From an uncultured Paracoccaceae bacterium (GTDB taxonomy: Bacteria > Pseudomonadota > Alphaproteobacteria > Rhodobacterales > Rhodobacteraceae), in assembly GCA_937916485.1 (NCBI GenBank), contig CALFSV010000254.1, positions 1-64,000 of the forward strand: 64,000 nt of DNA, in the 5' to 3' direction. Positions 48,109 to 56,435 of this stretch are shown piece by piece (the stretch's first letter is position 1; each line of letters starts with the position of its first letter). Position numbers and translations under genes: made by a program. Below the pieces are notes generated by a model. That model searched no databases. It was not told the DNA's origin and saw nothing but the letters and a program-made list of their open reading frames with translations.

Positions 48109-49119
48109 TTGCTTGACGTCGAGGGAAATGCGTGGACTGCCTTTTTTGACAGCGGACCTAGCAAGAACATGCAAAAAGTGTTGAAATCTAGACAGATATA
48201 TGGAGAAATAGTTTCTAGGCATTGTTTAGGTGGGGTAGTGGTGTCTACTTTCGAAGTAGGGGGTTCATGTCTTGCCAGAGTCCACAGGATAGAAAACGAC
48301 AGAAAGTGGTATTGCTACTTTACTGGTTTTCTAGAAGGGATTGCCGCCAGTGGTCAGCTTGAGGTAGGCGAAGTAGAGCCGCTATTGGCGCAATGTAGAG
48401 AATTTTTTTCGAACATAGGCGATCCTGATGCCTCTGATTTCATAGAGGATTGCCAACTAGATTTACTGACCCATGAGCAAGTGTTGCTAACTGCAGAAGT
48501 TCGATCCCGGAACATCGACGTTGCTTGCCAAAAGAGCGCAAAGAACCGATTTAATGGATTTTGCGCGGGTATTAGCTGTGATGGAAGCATCACCTTGTCT
48601 GAAGTTGAGACGGCGATTGGAGCTATCTCCCGAAACCCAGAATTATTAAACGATCCTGATGTGCGCGGGCTTAATCAAATTTGCGTCGATGCGATCGCTG
48701 ATGGCATCGTAGATGAAGAAGAACAGTTGGCGATCTGCGACGCAATAAACCAGATCATTGGAGACATCTATTCTGATACTGGGCTGTCAAGTCTCGGGGC
48801 AACGCGAGCATTAGAGTACGAAAGATTTGAGCTAATTTTAGAGAATTTGGAAGGAGCATGCATTGTCTTGACAGGAAACTTTGAAGTATCTCCCCGCCGG
48901 ATATTGGAAGAGAAGCTTTCAGGTATGGGCGCCATAATTGGTCGCACTGTCAGCAAGAAAGTCCACTACGTTCTGGTTGCTGACGAGGCCTCACGAGACT
49001 GGATTGAGACTCACCAGGGTCACAAGATCAAAAAGGCCATGGAACTCAAGCTGAAGTATGGCGCCCCGTCGTTCTTGACAGAAAAAGAAGTTGTTAGGCA
49101 CCTCGGCCTGAACAACTGA
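48109..49119 (+). CDS. AT-rich gene: TerB-like helical region + BRCT domain
   Basis: 336 residues if read from TTG 48109; 316 if from the first in-frame ATG at 48169 (neither has a clear ribosome site). The C-terminal 90 residues (about 247-336) form a LigA-type BRCT domain: GACIVLTGNF, then GMGAIIGRTVSKKVHYVLVAD, ending FLTEKEVVRHLG. The middle (about 60-215) is helical with acidic repeats resembling TerB modules (SGQLEVGEVEPLL, DGSITLSEVETAI, DGIVDEEEQLAI). The gene is markedly richer in A+T and uses AGA, ATA and TTA codons rare in its neighbours, which suggests recent transfer. Role unknown; DNA-damage or phage-related function is only a guess. Confidence 0.75.
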   Translation: MLDVEGNAWTAFFDSGPSKNMQKVLKSRQIYGEIVSRHCLGGVVVSTFEVGGSCLARVHRIENDRKWYCYFTGFLEGIAASGQLEVGEVEPLLAQCREFFSNIGDPDASDFIEDCQLDLLTHEQVLLTAEVRSRNIDVACQKSAKNRFNGFCAGISCDGSITLSEVETAIGAISRNPELLNDPDVRGLNQICVDAIADGIVDEEEQLAICDAINQIIGDIYSDTGLSSLGATRALEYERFELILENLEGACIVLTGNFEVSPRRILEEKLSGMGAIIGRTVSKKVHYVLVADEASRDWIETHQGHKIKKAMELKLKYGAPSFLTEKEVVRHLGLNN

Positions 49120-49128
49120 GGTCTCCCC

Positions 49129-51087
49129 TCAAACATCCAACTCCTCCACAAACCGCGCATTCTCCTGAATGTACTGGAACCGCATTTCCGGTTTCTTGCC
49201 CATCAAACGCTCAACCAGATCGGCGGTTTCGCCCAGGAAATCGTCCTGCAATGACACCCGGATCAGCTTGCGGGTTTCGGGGTTCATGGTGGTGTCCTTG
49301 AGGTCCTTGGCGTCCATCTCGCCCAGACCCTTAAAGCGCTGGACGTCGATCTTGCCCTTGCCGCCAAGGCCCTTTTCCATCCATTTTTCCTTTTCCGCAT
49401 CGTCGGCCACATACATCCGCCGCGCCCCTTGGGTCAGGCGGTAAAGCGGCGGGCAGGCGAGGTAGAGGTGGCCGGTGTCGATCATCGGCCGCATCTGGGT
49501 AAAGAAGAACGTCATCAGAAGCGCCGCGATATGGGCGCCGTCGACGTCGGCGTCGGTCATGATGATGATCTTGTCATAGCGCAGGTTTTCGACGTTGAAA
49601 CGGGTCCCCAGCCCCACCCCCAAAGCCTGCGTCAGGTCCGAGATTTCCTGGTTCGTCGTCAGCTTGCCCGAAGCGGCGCCAAGGACGTTCAGGATCTTGC
49701 CGCGCAGGGGCAACAGCGCCTGCGTCCGGCGGTCCCGCGCCATCTTGGCCGATCCACCGGCCGAGTCGCCCTCGACGATGAAAAGCTCTGTCCCCTCCCG
49801 GTTGGTGGCGGAACAATCGACCAGCTTGCCGGGCAGGCGCAGTTTCTTGGTGGCGGTCTTGCGGGCGGTCTCTTTCTCCATCCGGCGGCGCAGGCGCTCT
49901 TCGGCCCGCAGCACCAGAAAATCGAGGATCGCGCCCGCGGACTTGGGATCGGCAGCGAGCCAGTTGTCAAAGTGGTCGCGCACCGCCCCCTCGACCAGCC
50001 TTTGTGCGTCGGCTGTGGCCAGCCTGTCCTTGGTCTGGCCCACGAACTCCGGCTCGCGGATAAAGCAGGACACAAGGGCGCATCCCCCCGTCGCCAGATC
50101 CTCACGGGTGATGTCGCTGGCCTTGCGGTTCTTGACCAGTTCGCCGTAGGCGCGGATGCCCTTGAGGATGGCGTTCCAGAACCCCGCCTCATGCGTTCCG
50201 CCTTCGGGCGTGGGGACGGTGTTACAATAGGATTGGATGAACCCGTCCCGCGATGGGGTCCAGTTGACCGCCCACTCAACCTTGCCCGGCACCCCGAACT
50301 TCTGGTTGAAGTCGACCGTTCCGGCAAAGGCCTGATCGGCATAGGTGGCCGCGCTTCCCAGCGTCTCCTTGAGGTAGTCGGCCAGACCTCCGGGAAAGTG
50401 GAACACCGCCTCCATCGGCGTATCGCCATCCGCAATCGCCGATTTCCAACGGATTTCGACGCCCGAGAACAGGTAGGCCTTGGACCGGACCATGGTCAGC
50501 AGGCGGGCAGGCCGGAACCGGTGGTGGCCAAAGATTTCCTCGTCGGCATGAAAGGTAAACGTCGTCCCTCGCCGGTTCTGCGTCGACCCGAGGTTCTGGA
50601 TGGGTCCCAGCGGAATTCCTCTCGAGAACCGCTGTTCATACAGCGTCCGGTCGCGCGCCACCTGAACGACAAGGCTGTCGGACAGGGCGTTGACGACCGA
50701 CGCCCCCACCCCGTGCAGACCGCCCGAGGTCTGATAGGCCTTGCCCGAGAATTTGCCCCCCGCATGCAGGGTGCACAGGATCACCTCAAGGGCGGATTTG
50801 TCGGGAAACTTGGGGTGTGGATCAATCGGGATGCCCCGCCCGTTGTCCCGGATGGTGACCGAGTAGTCGGCCAAAAGCTCGACCTCGATCCGCGTGGCGT
50901 GTCCTGCGACCGCCTCGTCCATTGAGTTATCAAGGACTTCGGCCACCAGGTGATGCAGCGCCCGTTCGTCCGTTCCGCCGATATACATGCCGGGGCGCTT
51001 GCGCACCGGTTCAAGGCCCTCAAGGACCTCGATGGAAGAGGCGTTGTAGTCGGAGGGTTCGGCCCCCGCGAGGAGATCGTCGGACAT
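49129..51087 (-). CDS. parE: DNA topoisomerase IV subunit B
   Basis: ATPase subunit that with ParC decatenates daughter chromosomes. 652 residues: GHKL ATPase (EVLDNSMDEAVAG, DNGRGIPIDPHPK, LHGVGASVVNALS), transducer domain, TOPRIM with EGDSAGGSAKMARDR and TDADVDGAHIAALL, and C-terminal GLGEMDAKDLKDTTMNPETR. The CSATNREGTELF region distinguishes it as ParE-like rather than GyrB. Monocistronic on the minus strand; parC is elsewhere. Confidence 0.95.
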   Translation of the reverse strand: MSDDLLAGAEPSDYNASSIEVLEGLEPVRKRPGMYIGGTDERALHHLVAEVLDNSMDEAVAGHATRIEVELLADYSVTIRDNGRGIPIDPHPKFPDKSALEVILCTLHAGGKFSGKAYQTSGGLHGVGASVVNALSDSLVVQVARDRTLYEQRFSRGIPLGPIQNLGSTQNRRGTTFTFHADEEIFGHHRFRPARLLTMVRSKAYLFSGVEIRWKSAIADGDTPMEAVFHFPGGLADYLKETLGSAATYADQAFAGTVDFNQKFGVPGKVEWAVNWTPSRDGFIQSYCNTVPTPEGGTHEAGFWNAILKGIRAYGELVKNRKASDITREDLATGGCALVSCFIREPEFVGQTKDRLATADAQRLVEGAVRDHFDNWLAADPKSAGAILDFLVLRAEERLRRRMEKETARKTATKKLRLPGKLVDCSATNREGTELFIVEGDSAGGSAKMARDRRTQALLPLRGKILNVLGAASGKLTTNQEISDLTQALGVGLGTRFNVENLRYDKIIIMTDADVDGAHIAALLMTFFFTQMRPMIDTGHLYLACPPLYRLTQGARRMYVADDAEKEKWMEKGLGGKGKIDVQRFKGLGEMDAKDLKDTTMNPETRKLIRVSLQDDFLGETADLVERLMGKKPEMRFQYIQENARFVEELDV

Positions 51088-51172
51088 GGTGCCTGCTACC
51101 TGCTTGTTTGTTTGTCAGGTATATTGGCAGCAGGCGGGCGCGGGGGCAATTGGCTTGTCCGCCCCTTAGGGC

Positions 51173-51466
51173 CTACATTTCCATATTGAGCAGTTCGCAG
51201 ACCTCGATACTTCCGCCGTTAAGGTGGGGACAGCCTTCGGCCATCGCTGATGCGGCCCCAAGATCGGTGGCGGTGATGATGGTATAGCCCGCCAGACCGG
51301 GTGTCCCGCCCCCCAGCATCTTGCTGGGTCCGCAAGGGTTTCCTGGTACTTTGACAGCCGTCCCCATGCCCTGCATCCAGGCCCGCCAAGCGGTCATATG
51401 GGCCTGTCCTTCTTCGGGTGACGAAATGTTGGGCCGCCCCTGATAGGCGAGGATGTAGTCAGGCAT
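51173..51466 (-). CDS. YciI-family small protein
   Basis: 97-residue ferredoxin-like-fold protein of the YCII/DGPF group (PDYILAYQGRP start; GTAVKVPGNP; SAMAEGCPHLNGGSIEVCELLNM with the conserved His-containing ACPHL-type block). Function unknown; DGPF members often accompany sigma factors, none seen here. ATG 51466 has GGAAGGAAAG before it; the longer upstream frame crosses a C-run and looks non-coding. Confidence 0.85.
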   Translation of the reverse strand: MPDYILAYQGRPNISSPEEGQAHMTAWRAWMQGMGTAVKVPGNPCGPSKMLGGGTPGLAGYTIITATDLGAASAMAEGCPHLNGGSIEVCELLNMEM

Positions 51467-51539
51467 GTTCTTTCCTTCCATGCGGTTGCCGCCATCTGGA
51501 GAGGATCTGTCCTCGTGGTCTGGCCGCTGTCGCGCCTGA

Positions 51540-51575
51540 CCCCCCCCCACACCCAAATGATAGACTTCATTATCA
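51540..51575. promoter_or_regulatory. Poly-C tract and TGATA/TATCA inverted repeat upstream of YciI gene
   Basis: Nine C bases at 51540-51548 followed by TGATA (51558-51562) and TATCA (51571-51575) with an 8-base spacer. The repeat sits about 90 bases upstream of the YciI start on the minus strand, in an AT-rich patch probably holding the promoter. Some resemblance to Fur-type GATAAT arrays; no firm assignment. Confidence 0.35.
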
Positions 51576-51636
51576 ACACGGGGATTTTCAAGTAAATCCG
51601 CTTGCGGCGCCGGCATCGAATAGTGGGGGGACGACC

Positions 51637-52938
51637 CTATTGCCCTGCCTGCAAAGTTTCGAACCGCAAACCTACGGCAGTACGGTTCTGGAACCCTTGC
51701 CAATAGGTGAAATCGGCCGTTGGCGTACCTGCCTCATCAACCGCCCAGACCCCGTCGATCGCCTTTGGCATCAGGTCGAGGTAGGGGGCGCGGCTGACAT
51801 CTTCGCGTAGGTGCACGTCCAGAAAAGCCGTCACAAAATGGGCGGATATGTCGTTCAGGCGCACGGTATCCCAGACCGGATCCGCATAGTGATCGAAGGG
51901 GATGAAGTTCAGGGCAGGCGAGGCGACCCAACTCTCGAGGGGGGCCGGGATCGGTGCCCCGGCGTTGTGGTTGCCGTTCTCAAAGGTCAAAAGGTGGCGC
52001 GTCGTTCCAGTCGTCTCGGCAAAGATCTGGCGTATGAAGTCATATCCAGAGACGTCGTCGACGCTGCCTGCAATCAACAAGAGCGGTTTTTCAATCGCGG
52101 ATAACCCTTCGGCATCCCAGAAATTGGTGTTGCGTCCCCAGGGCGCAAAGGCTGCGACGGCCTTGATCCGGGGATCGACCAGGCTGGCCAGGCTTTCGGT
52201 GCCTGCCATGTTGCGTTCAAGTAGGCGCTGCGGGGCTGAGTAGGAAAAGTCGGGTGCCTCTTCGGTCACCCCGCCACCGGCAAAGATGAGGGCGCCGTAG
52301 CCGCCCATCGAATAGCCGACGATAGCGCTGTTGTCGGCGTCGATGATGCCGCCTAGATCCCCATCGAGGGCGGCCAGGCTATCAAGCACAAATCGCTGGT
52401 CCCAGGGCCGGTTCACGAGGGTCGAGCCAAATGCCCCCTGGTCGTCATAGGTGCTGTCCCGATGATCGATCGCGGCGACGACATAGCCCTTGGAGGCAAG
52501 GTTTTCGCCAAGGTGGCTCATCAGGAACCGGTTTCCGGGATAGCCGTGGGACAGGATGACAAGTGGGTATTCGCCATGCGCCGGAGCTGCATCGCGGGCC
52601 GCCCGACCGGTCAACATCACCTCGGTCTCGCCGTCGCGCAAAAGCGCGCGATAGGTTCCACCCTGTTCGGTACCTTCGGCGGCGGGATACCAGATCTCGA
52701 CCGTCAGGCTCCGGTCATAGGTGGGCGGTGTTCCGTCGGCCTCGGTGTTGACGATGTCAATCTGTCCTGGATTGACGAATTGGCGGGTTGTGACGCCGAT
52801 CAGGTAGTTGCCGTAGCTTGCCAGTGACGGGGCATCGGGGCGGACCAGATCAATCCGATTCTGGGCCATCAGGGGCGTCGCCATGACGGCGGCGGTGGCC
52901 AATCCTAGAGCAGCGGCAAGCGGCGTGGTTTTTCGCAT
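51637..52938 (-). CDS. Exported alpha/beta hydrolase (dienelactone-hydrolase-like)
   Basis: 433-residue esterase-like enzyme with a signal peptide (ending PLMAQ, about residue 26). Oxyanion block VILSHGYPGNRF (about 127-138), nucleophile S210 in GYSMGGYG, and a late His in FENGNHNAG are in the right order for a platelet-activating-factor-acetylhydrolase/dienelactone-hydrolase-like fold. Substrate unknown, probably periplasmic or secreted. Stands alone after a 170-bp gap from the YciI gene. Confidence 0.82.
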   Translation of the reverse strand: MRKTTPLAAALGLATAAVMATPLMAQNRIDLVRPDAPSLASYGNYLIGVTTRQFVNPGQIDIVNTEADGTPPTYDRSLTVEIWYPAAEGTEQGGTYRALLRDGETEVMLTGRAARDAAPAHGEYPLVILSHGYPGNRFLMSHLGENLASKGYVVAAIDHRDSTYDDQGAFGSTLVNRPWDQRFVLDSLAALDGDLGGIIDADNSAIVGYSMGGYGALIFAGGGVTEEAPDFSYSAPQRLLERNMAGTESLASLVDPRIKAVAAFAPWGRNTNFWDAEGLSAIEKPLLLIAGSVDDVSGYDFIRQIFAETTGTTRHLLTFENGNHNAGAPIPAPLESWVASPALNFIPFDHYADPVWDTVRLNDISAHFVTAFLDVHLREDVSRAPYLDLMPKAIDGVWAVDEAGTPTADFTYWQGFQNRTAVGLRFETLQAGQ

Positions 52939-53072
52939 CGTGGCAATCCTTCACTTTTTCCACTCATCAAAAACCCGCACCGGGCGAACGCTACTTCGTT
53001 ATCATGACAGCATAGTTTTGAAAGAGAAGCGAAAATGCGCCTAACACGCGCTGGCGGTTGCCATTTTCTTTT

Positions 53073-53720
53073 CTACTCGGTTTCAGCCTCGCGGGCGGCC
53101 CACATCGCCTTGAAGCCGGGCCGCGCCTGGCAGGTGCGAATCCAATCGTTGATTGCGGGATACCCCTCGACCAGACCGGGTCGAAACTGCGCATAGCGCA
53201 CGATCTCGGCCATGTTGATGTCGGCCACCGTGAACCTGTCCCCGACCATGAAGCCGGTCGTCCCCAGATGCCGGTTCAAATCTTGCAGTGGTTGGGTCAG
53301 CGCGGCGAGATGAGGGGCGATGCCCAGACCCTCATCGGACCCTTTTCCCGCAGCATAGAACAGGGGCAAGGTATGCGGCTCGAGGCTGGCCAGCCCGAAC
53401 ATGGCCCATTGCTGCATCAAGGCATCCTCTTGCCCGGTCTGGGCCGCCAGGCCACCGCCGTACTTGCGGGCAAGGTATAGGTTTATGGTCAGCGATTCCG
53501 TCAGGATGAAGCCGTCGTCCTCCAGCACAGGGATCGCGCCCAGCGGGCTTACCTTCAAAAACTTGGGCGAGCGGGTGTTAAGCGGTGCCCCTTCGGCCAA
53601 AGGATCAGACAGTTTGCTGGCCTGGAGGACAGGCACATGGGTCAGTCGAAGTCCCAACTCTGCCGCCAGCCAGAAAATGCGAGTCGCGCGGCTGCGATAC
53701 ACGCCGTAGAGCGTGGCCAT
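53073..53720 (-). CDS. Glutathione S-transferase
   Basis: 215-residue GST-fold protein: thioredoxin-like N-domain (YGVYRSRATRIFWLAAELGL, GAIPVLEDDGFILTESLTINLYLARKYG with the cis-Pro and E-S pair) and helical C-domain ending TCQARPGFKAMWAARE. The serine/arginine region near residue 9 may be the active site. ATG 53720 follows GGGGGATTCACC. Substrate not predictable. Confidence 0.88.
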   Translation of the reverse strand: MATLYGVYRSRATRIFWLAAELGLRLTHVPVLQASKLSDPLAEGAPLNTRSPKFLKVSPLGAIPVLEDDGFILTESLTINLYLARKYGGGLAAQTGQEDALMQQWAMFGLASLEPHTLPLFYAAGKGSDEGLGIAPHLAALTQPLQDLNRHLGTTGFMVGDRFTVADINMAEIVRYAQFRPGLVEGYPAINDWIRTCQARPGFKAMWAAREAETE

Positions 53721-53833
53721 TGGTGAATCCCCCCTGAATGTCCCCCGCAACCTTACTAGACCGCGCCGCCCTCTCTTGCCAGTGCCGGCCTGCCGCCCGA
53801 TAGTGCACCCGGCATTTCAAGGAGGGACGACAC

Positions 53834-54724
53834 ATGCGCATTCTGTTCACTGGCGGCAGCGGCAAGGCGGGGCGGCACGCGGTTCCCTATCTGCTCGACA
53901 AGGGGCATCAGGTCACCAACCTTGACCTCGTTCCGCTGGATCATCCTGGCGTGCGCAACCTGCGGGTCGAACTGACGGATGCGGGCCAGGTCTTCAACGC
54001 CTGCGCGGCCTACGCGAGCTTTGACGAGCTTGAGCCGGGGACTGGCGTGCCACGCTATGACGCCATCGTCCATTTCGCGGCGATCCCCTGCATCCTGATC
54101 CGCCCCGATAACGAGACGTTTCAGATCAACACGATGAGCACCTACAACGTCCTCGACGCAGCGGTAAAGCTGGGCATCCGCAAGGTTATCTTTGCCTCGT
54201 CCGAAACGACCTATGGCATCTGCTTTGCGGATGGCGAGAAAAAACCGGACTATGTGCCCATCGATGAAGAACATCCCACGATCCCGCAGGACAGCTACGC
54301 CATGTCCAAGGTGGTGAACGAGGCCACGGCCCGGTCGTTCCAGGCCCGCAGCGGCATCGACATCTATGCCCTTCGCATCAACAACGTGATCGAGCCGCAT
54401 GAATACGCGCAGAATTTCCCGGCCTATATGGCCAACCCGGATCTGCGCCGCCGCAACATCTTTGCTTATATCGACGCCCGCGATCTGGGCCAGATGGTCG
54501 AATGCTGCCTGCAGACGGACGGGCTGGGTTATCAGGTCTTTAACGTGTCCAACGACGACATGTCGATCAACCTGACCTCGGACGAGGTGATCGCCCGCTA
54601 CTACGACGGTGTGCCGGTCAAATCGCAAATGGCCCCGAACGAGACCTTCTACAGCAACGCCAAGGCCAAGCGTCTGGTCGGCTTTCAGCCCGCTCATTCC
54701 TGGCGTGATGTGCTGGAGGGCTGA
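53834..54724 (+). CDS. NAD-dependent epimerase/dehydratase (extended SDR)
   Basis: 296-residue extended short-chain dehydrogenase. NAD-binding TGGSGKAG at 6-13, FASSETTYGI with catalytic Ser region, and Y155-x3-K159 in SYAMSKV. Probably acts on a sugar or sugar-like substrate; family members include uronate dehydrogenases and nucleotide-sugar epimerases. Coupled by TGATG to the next gene, an oxygenase, which suggests one small pathway. Confidence 0.86.
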   Translation: MRILFTGGSGKAGRHAVPYLLDKGHQVTNLDLVPLDHPGVRNLRVELTDAGQVFNACAAYASFDELEPGTGVPRYDAIVHFAAIPCILIRPDNETFQINTMSTYNVLDAAVKLGIRKVIFASSETTYGICFADGEKKPDYVPIDEEHPTIPQDSYAMSKVVNEATARSFQARSGIDIYALRINNVIEPHEYAQNFPAYMANPDLRRRNIFAYIDARDLGQMVECCLQTDGLGYQVFNVSNDDMSINLTSDEVIARYYDGVPVKSQMAPNETFYSNAKAKRLVGFQPAHSWRDVLEG

Positions 54725-55665
54725 TGACCCTTTCCACCTTTGATCTGGTGGCTTTCCTCGCCGCCAAGGGCGAAGATCGTCGCAAAAGGGCCCGGCAGAT
54801 CGACGAGATTTGCCGGGAGACAGGGTTTCTTGTCCTTGAGGGCCACGGTGTGCCAGAGGCGGTCATTGCAAACGTCTGGCAGGCAGCAGCCGCCTTCTTT
54901 GCCCAGCCGCCCGAGACCAAGGCAAAGGTGGCCGCCCCCTATCCGGGCTATCCCTACGGCTGGCTTGGACCGGACAAGGAGGCGCTTGCCCGCTCAAAGG
55001 GGGAGGAGACGCCGCCTGACCTTAAGGAAAGCTTTAACGGTGGCCCTTTGTTGACACCGCCGGGCATGACCGATCCCGATGCGCTGGCCTTTTGCTATCA
55101 GCCCACGCTTTGGCCCGATCTTCCGGGCTTTCGTTCTGCCTGGGAGGCGTACTACACCCATATGGAGCAGTTGGCCGGTCGCATCATGATGGCCTTTGCC
55201 GCAGCCCTTGATCTGCCAGAGGATCATTTCGACCGCTATATCAACAGCCCGATCTCGGCCTTGCGAGCGCTGCACTATCCTGCCACGACGGGGCGGCCTC
55301 TGGACCGGCAGCAGCGGGCGGGGGCGCACAGCGACTACGGATCCCTCACGATCCTGCTGCCGCAACCCGGCTCGCGCGGGCTTGAGATCATGGGCCCCGA
55401 TGGTGATTGGGTCGAGGTTCCGGCCATTCCGGGGACCTTTGTCATCAACATTGGGGACCTCATGGCCCGCTGGACGGCAGATCGCTGGGTGTCGACCCTG
55501 CACCGTGTGGTGGCCCGCCCGGATCAACCGGCCCGGCAAAGTCTGGCCTTTTTCCACCAGCCCAACTGGCTGGCCGAAATCGTGCCGCTGGATGGGTCGG
55601 ACAGTTATGAACCGGTCTTGTCGGGGCCCTACCTGATGGACAAGTTCAAGGCGACCGGCAGCTAG
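54724..55665 (+). CDS. 2-oxoglutarate/Fe(II) oxygenase (isopenicillin-N-synthase-like)
   Basis: 313-residue non-haem iron dioxygenase. Facial triad H202, D204 (AHSDYGSLT) and H260 (TLHRV), and the 2OG-anchoring R271-x-S273 in RQSLAF; an N-terminal DIOX_N-type region (DEICRETGFLVLEGHGVPE). Substrate unknown: hydroxylation or desaturation. ATG overlaps the epimerase stop. Converges with DUF2461 by a 4-base overlap. Confidence 0.9.
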   Translation: MTLSTFDLVAFLAAKGEDRRKRARQIDEICRETGFLVLEGHGVPEAVIANVWQAAAAFFAQPPETKAKVAAPYPGYPYGWLGPDKEALARSKGEETPPDLKESFNGGPLLTPPGMTDPDALAFCYQPTLWPDLPGFRSAWEAYYTHMEQLAGRIMMAFAAALDLPEDHFDRYINSPISALRALHYPATTGRPLDRQQRAGAHSDYGSLTILLPQPGSRGLEIMGPDGDWVEVPAIPGTFVINIGDLMARWTADRWVSTLHRVVARPDQPARQSLAFFHQPNWLAEIVPLDGSDSYEPVLSGPYLMDKFKATGS

Positions 55666-56303
55666 AGCACGCTGTCGAGCATCTTCAGCACCGGCACCAG
55701 GTCGCCCACCCCTGCCGTGATCCGGTCGGTCAACGGCCCCGTTCCGTCCAACGGCCGGGTCAGGACCAGCCCCTTCCGTTTGAGGTGTTCGGCCTGCGGG
55801 TGGTCCTTGGGGAAGGGGTGCGGCACCCGTTTGAGCGCCTCGCCATAATAGCCAAAGCCCTGCGCTTCTGCAGTTCCAAGGATCGTGCCGATCCTGTCAC
55901 CGTCCAGATCGATCATCTTGCGCCAGTCGGCTAGAACCTCTTTGTCAAAGCTGACGACCCCGCCGCCAAAGGTGACGCTGTCGATATCGATCCCAAAGAA
56001 GATGACCGGATCCTGCCGCCCCCCGGCATCAAGCGACCACATCATGTGCAGATGGGTCTGATAGGGGGTCTTGTCCTTGGAAAAGCGGACATCACGGTAG
56101 GGGCGGAACAGTTTCGGCGTCGCATCGTGGCACGTCACCTCCTTGAGGGGGGCTGTCATCGCCTCGAGCAGGGCGAGGGCCGGGCGTTTGAGCTTGGCCT
56201 CATAGGTCGCCTTGTTCGCGTCCCACCAGCCTTTGTTGTTGTTGGCCGCAAGGGTCGCGCAAAAAGCCTGCGCATCCTGAACGAGGGTATCAAGGTCGGA
56301 CAT
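55662..56303 (-). CDS. DUF2461 (TIGR02453) family protein
   Basis: 213-residue cytosolic protein of the DUF2461 family. Typical start: FCATLAANNNKGWWDANKATYEA, then PYRDVRFSKDKTPYQTHLHM and GGVVSFDKEVLADWRKMI. Function unknown. Monocistronic; its 3' end overlaps the oxygenase stop. Confidence 0.87.
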   Translation of the reverse strand: MSDLDTLVQDAQAFCATLAANNNKGWWDANKATYEAKLKRPALALLEAMTAPLKEVTCHDATPKLFRPYRDVRFSKDKTPYQTHLHMMWSLDAGGRQDPVIFFGIDIDSVTFGGGVVSFDKEVLADWRKMIDLDGDRIGTILGTAEAQGFGYYGEALKRVPHPFPKDHPQAEHLKRKGLVLTRPLDGTGPLTDRITAGVGDLVPVLKMLDSVL

Positions 56304-56435
56304 GGTTTTCTGCTCCGGCGTGGACAGGGCGGATCATGGAGCCTCTGGCAACGGCTGTCCACTGTCGCAACATCTGGCCGCTCATCTCGGCTGGCACATC
56401 TGGACTGGGTCCCTGTGCCGCCGTAAGAGGCAGGC

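Noticed and set aside
49429..50925. 498-codon plus-strand frame opposite parE
   Set aside because: Antisense shadow of parE.
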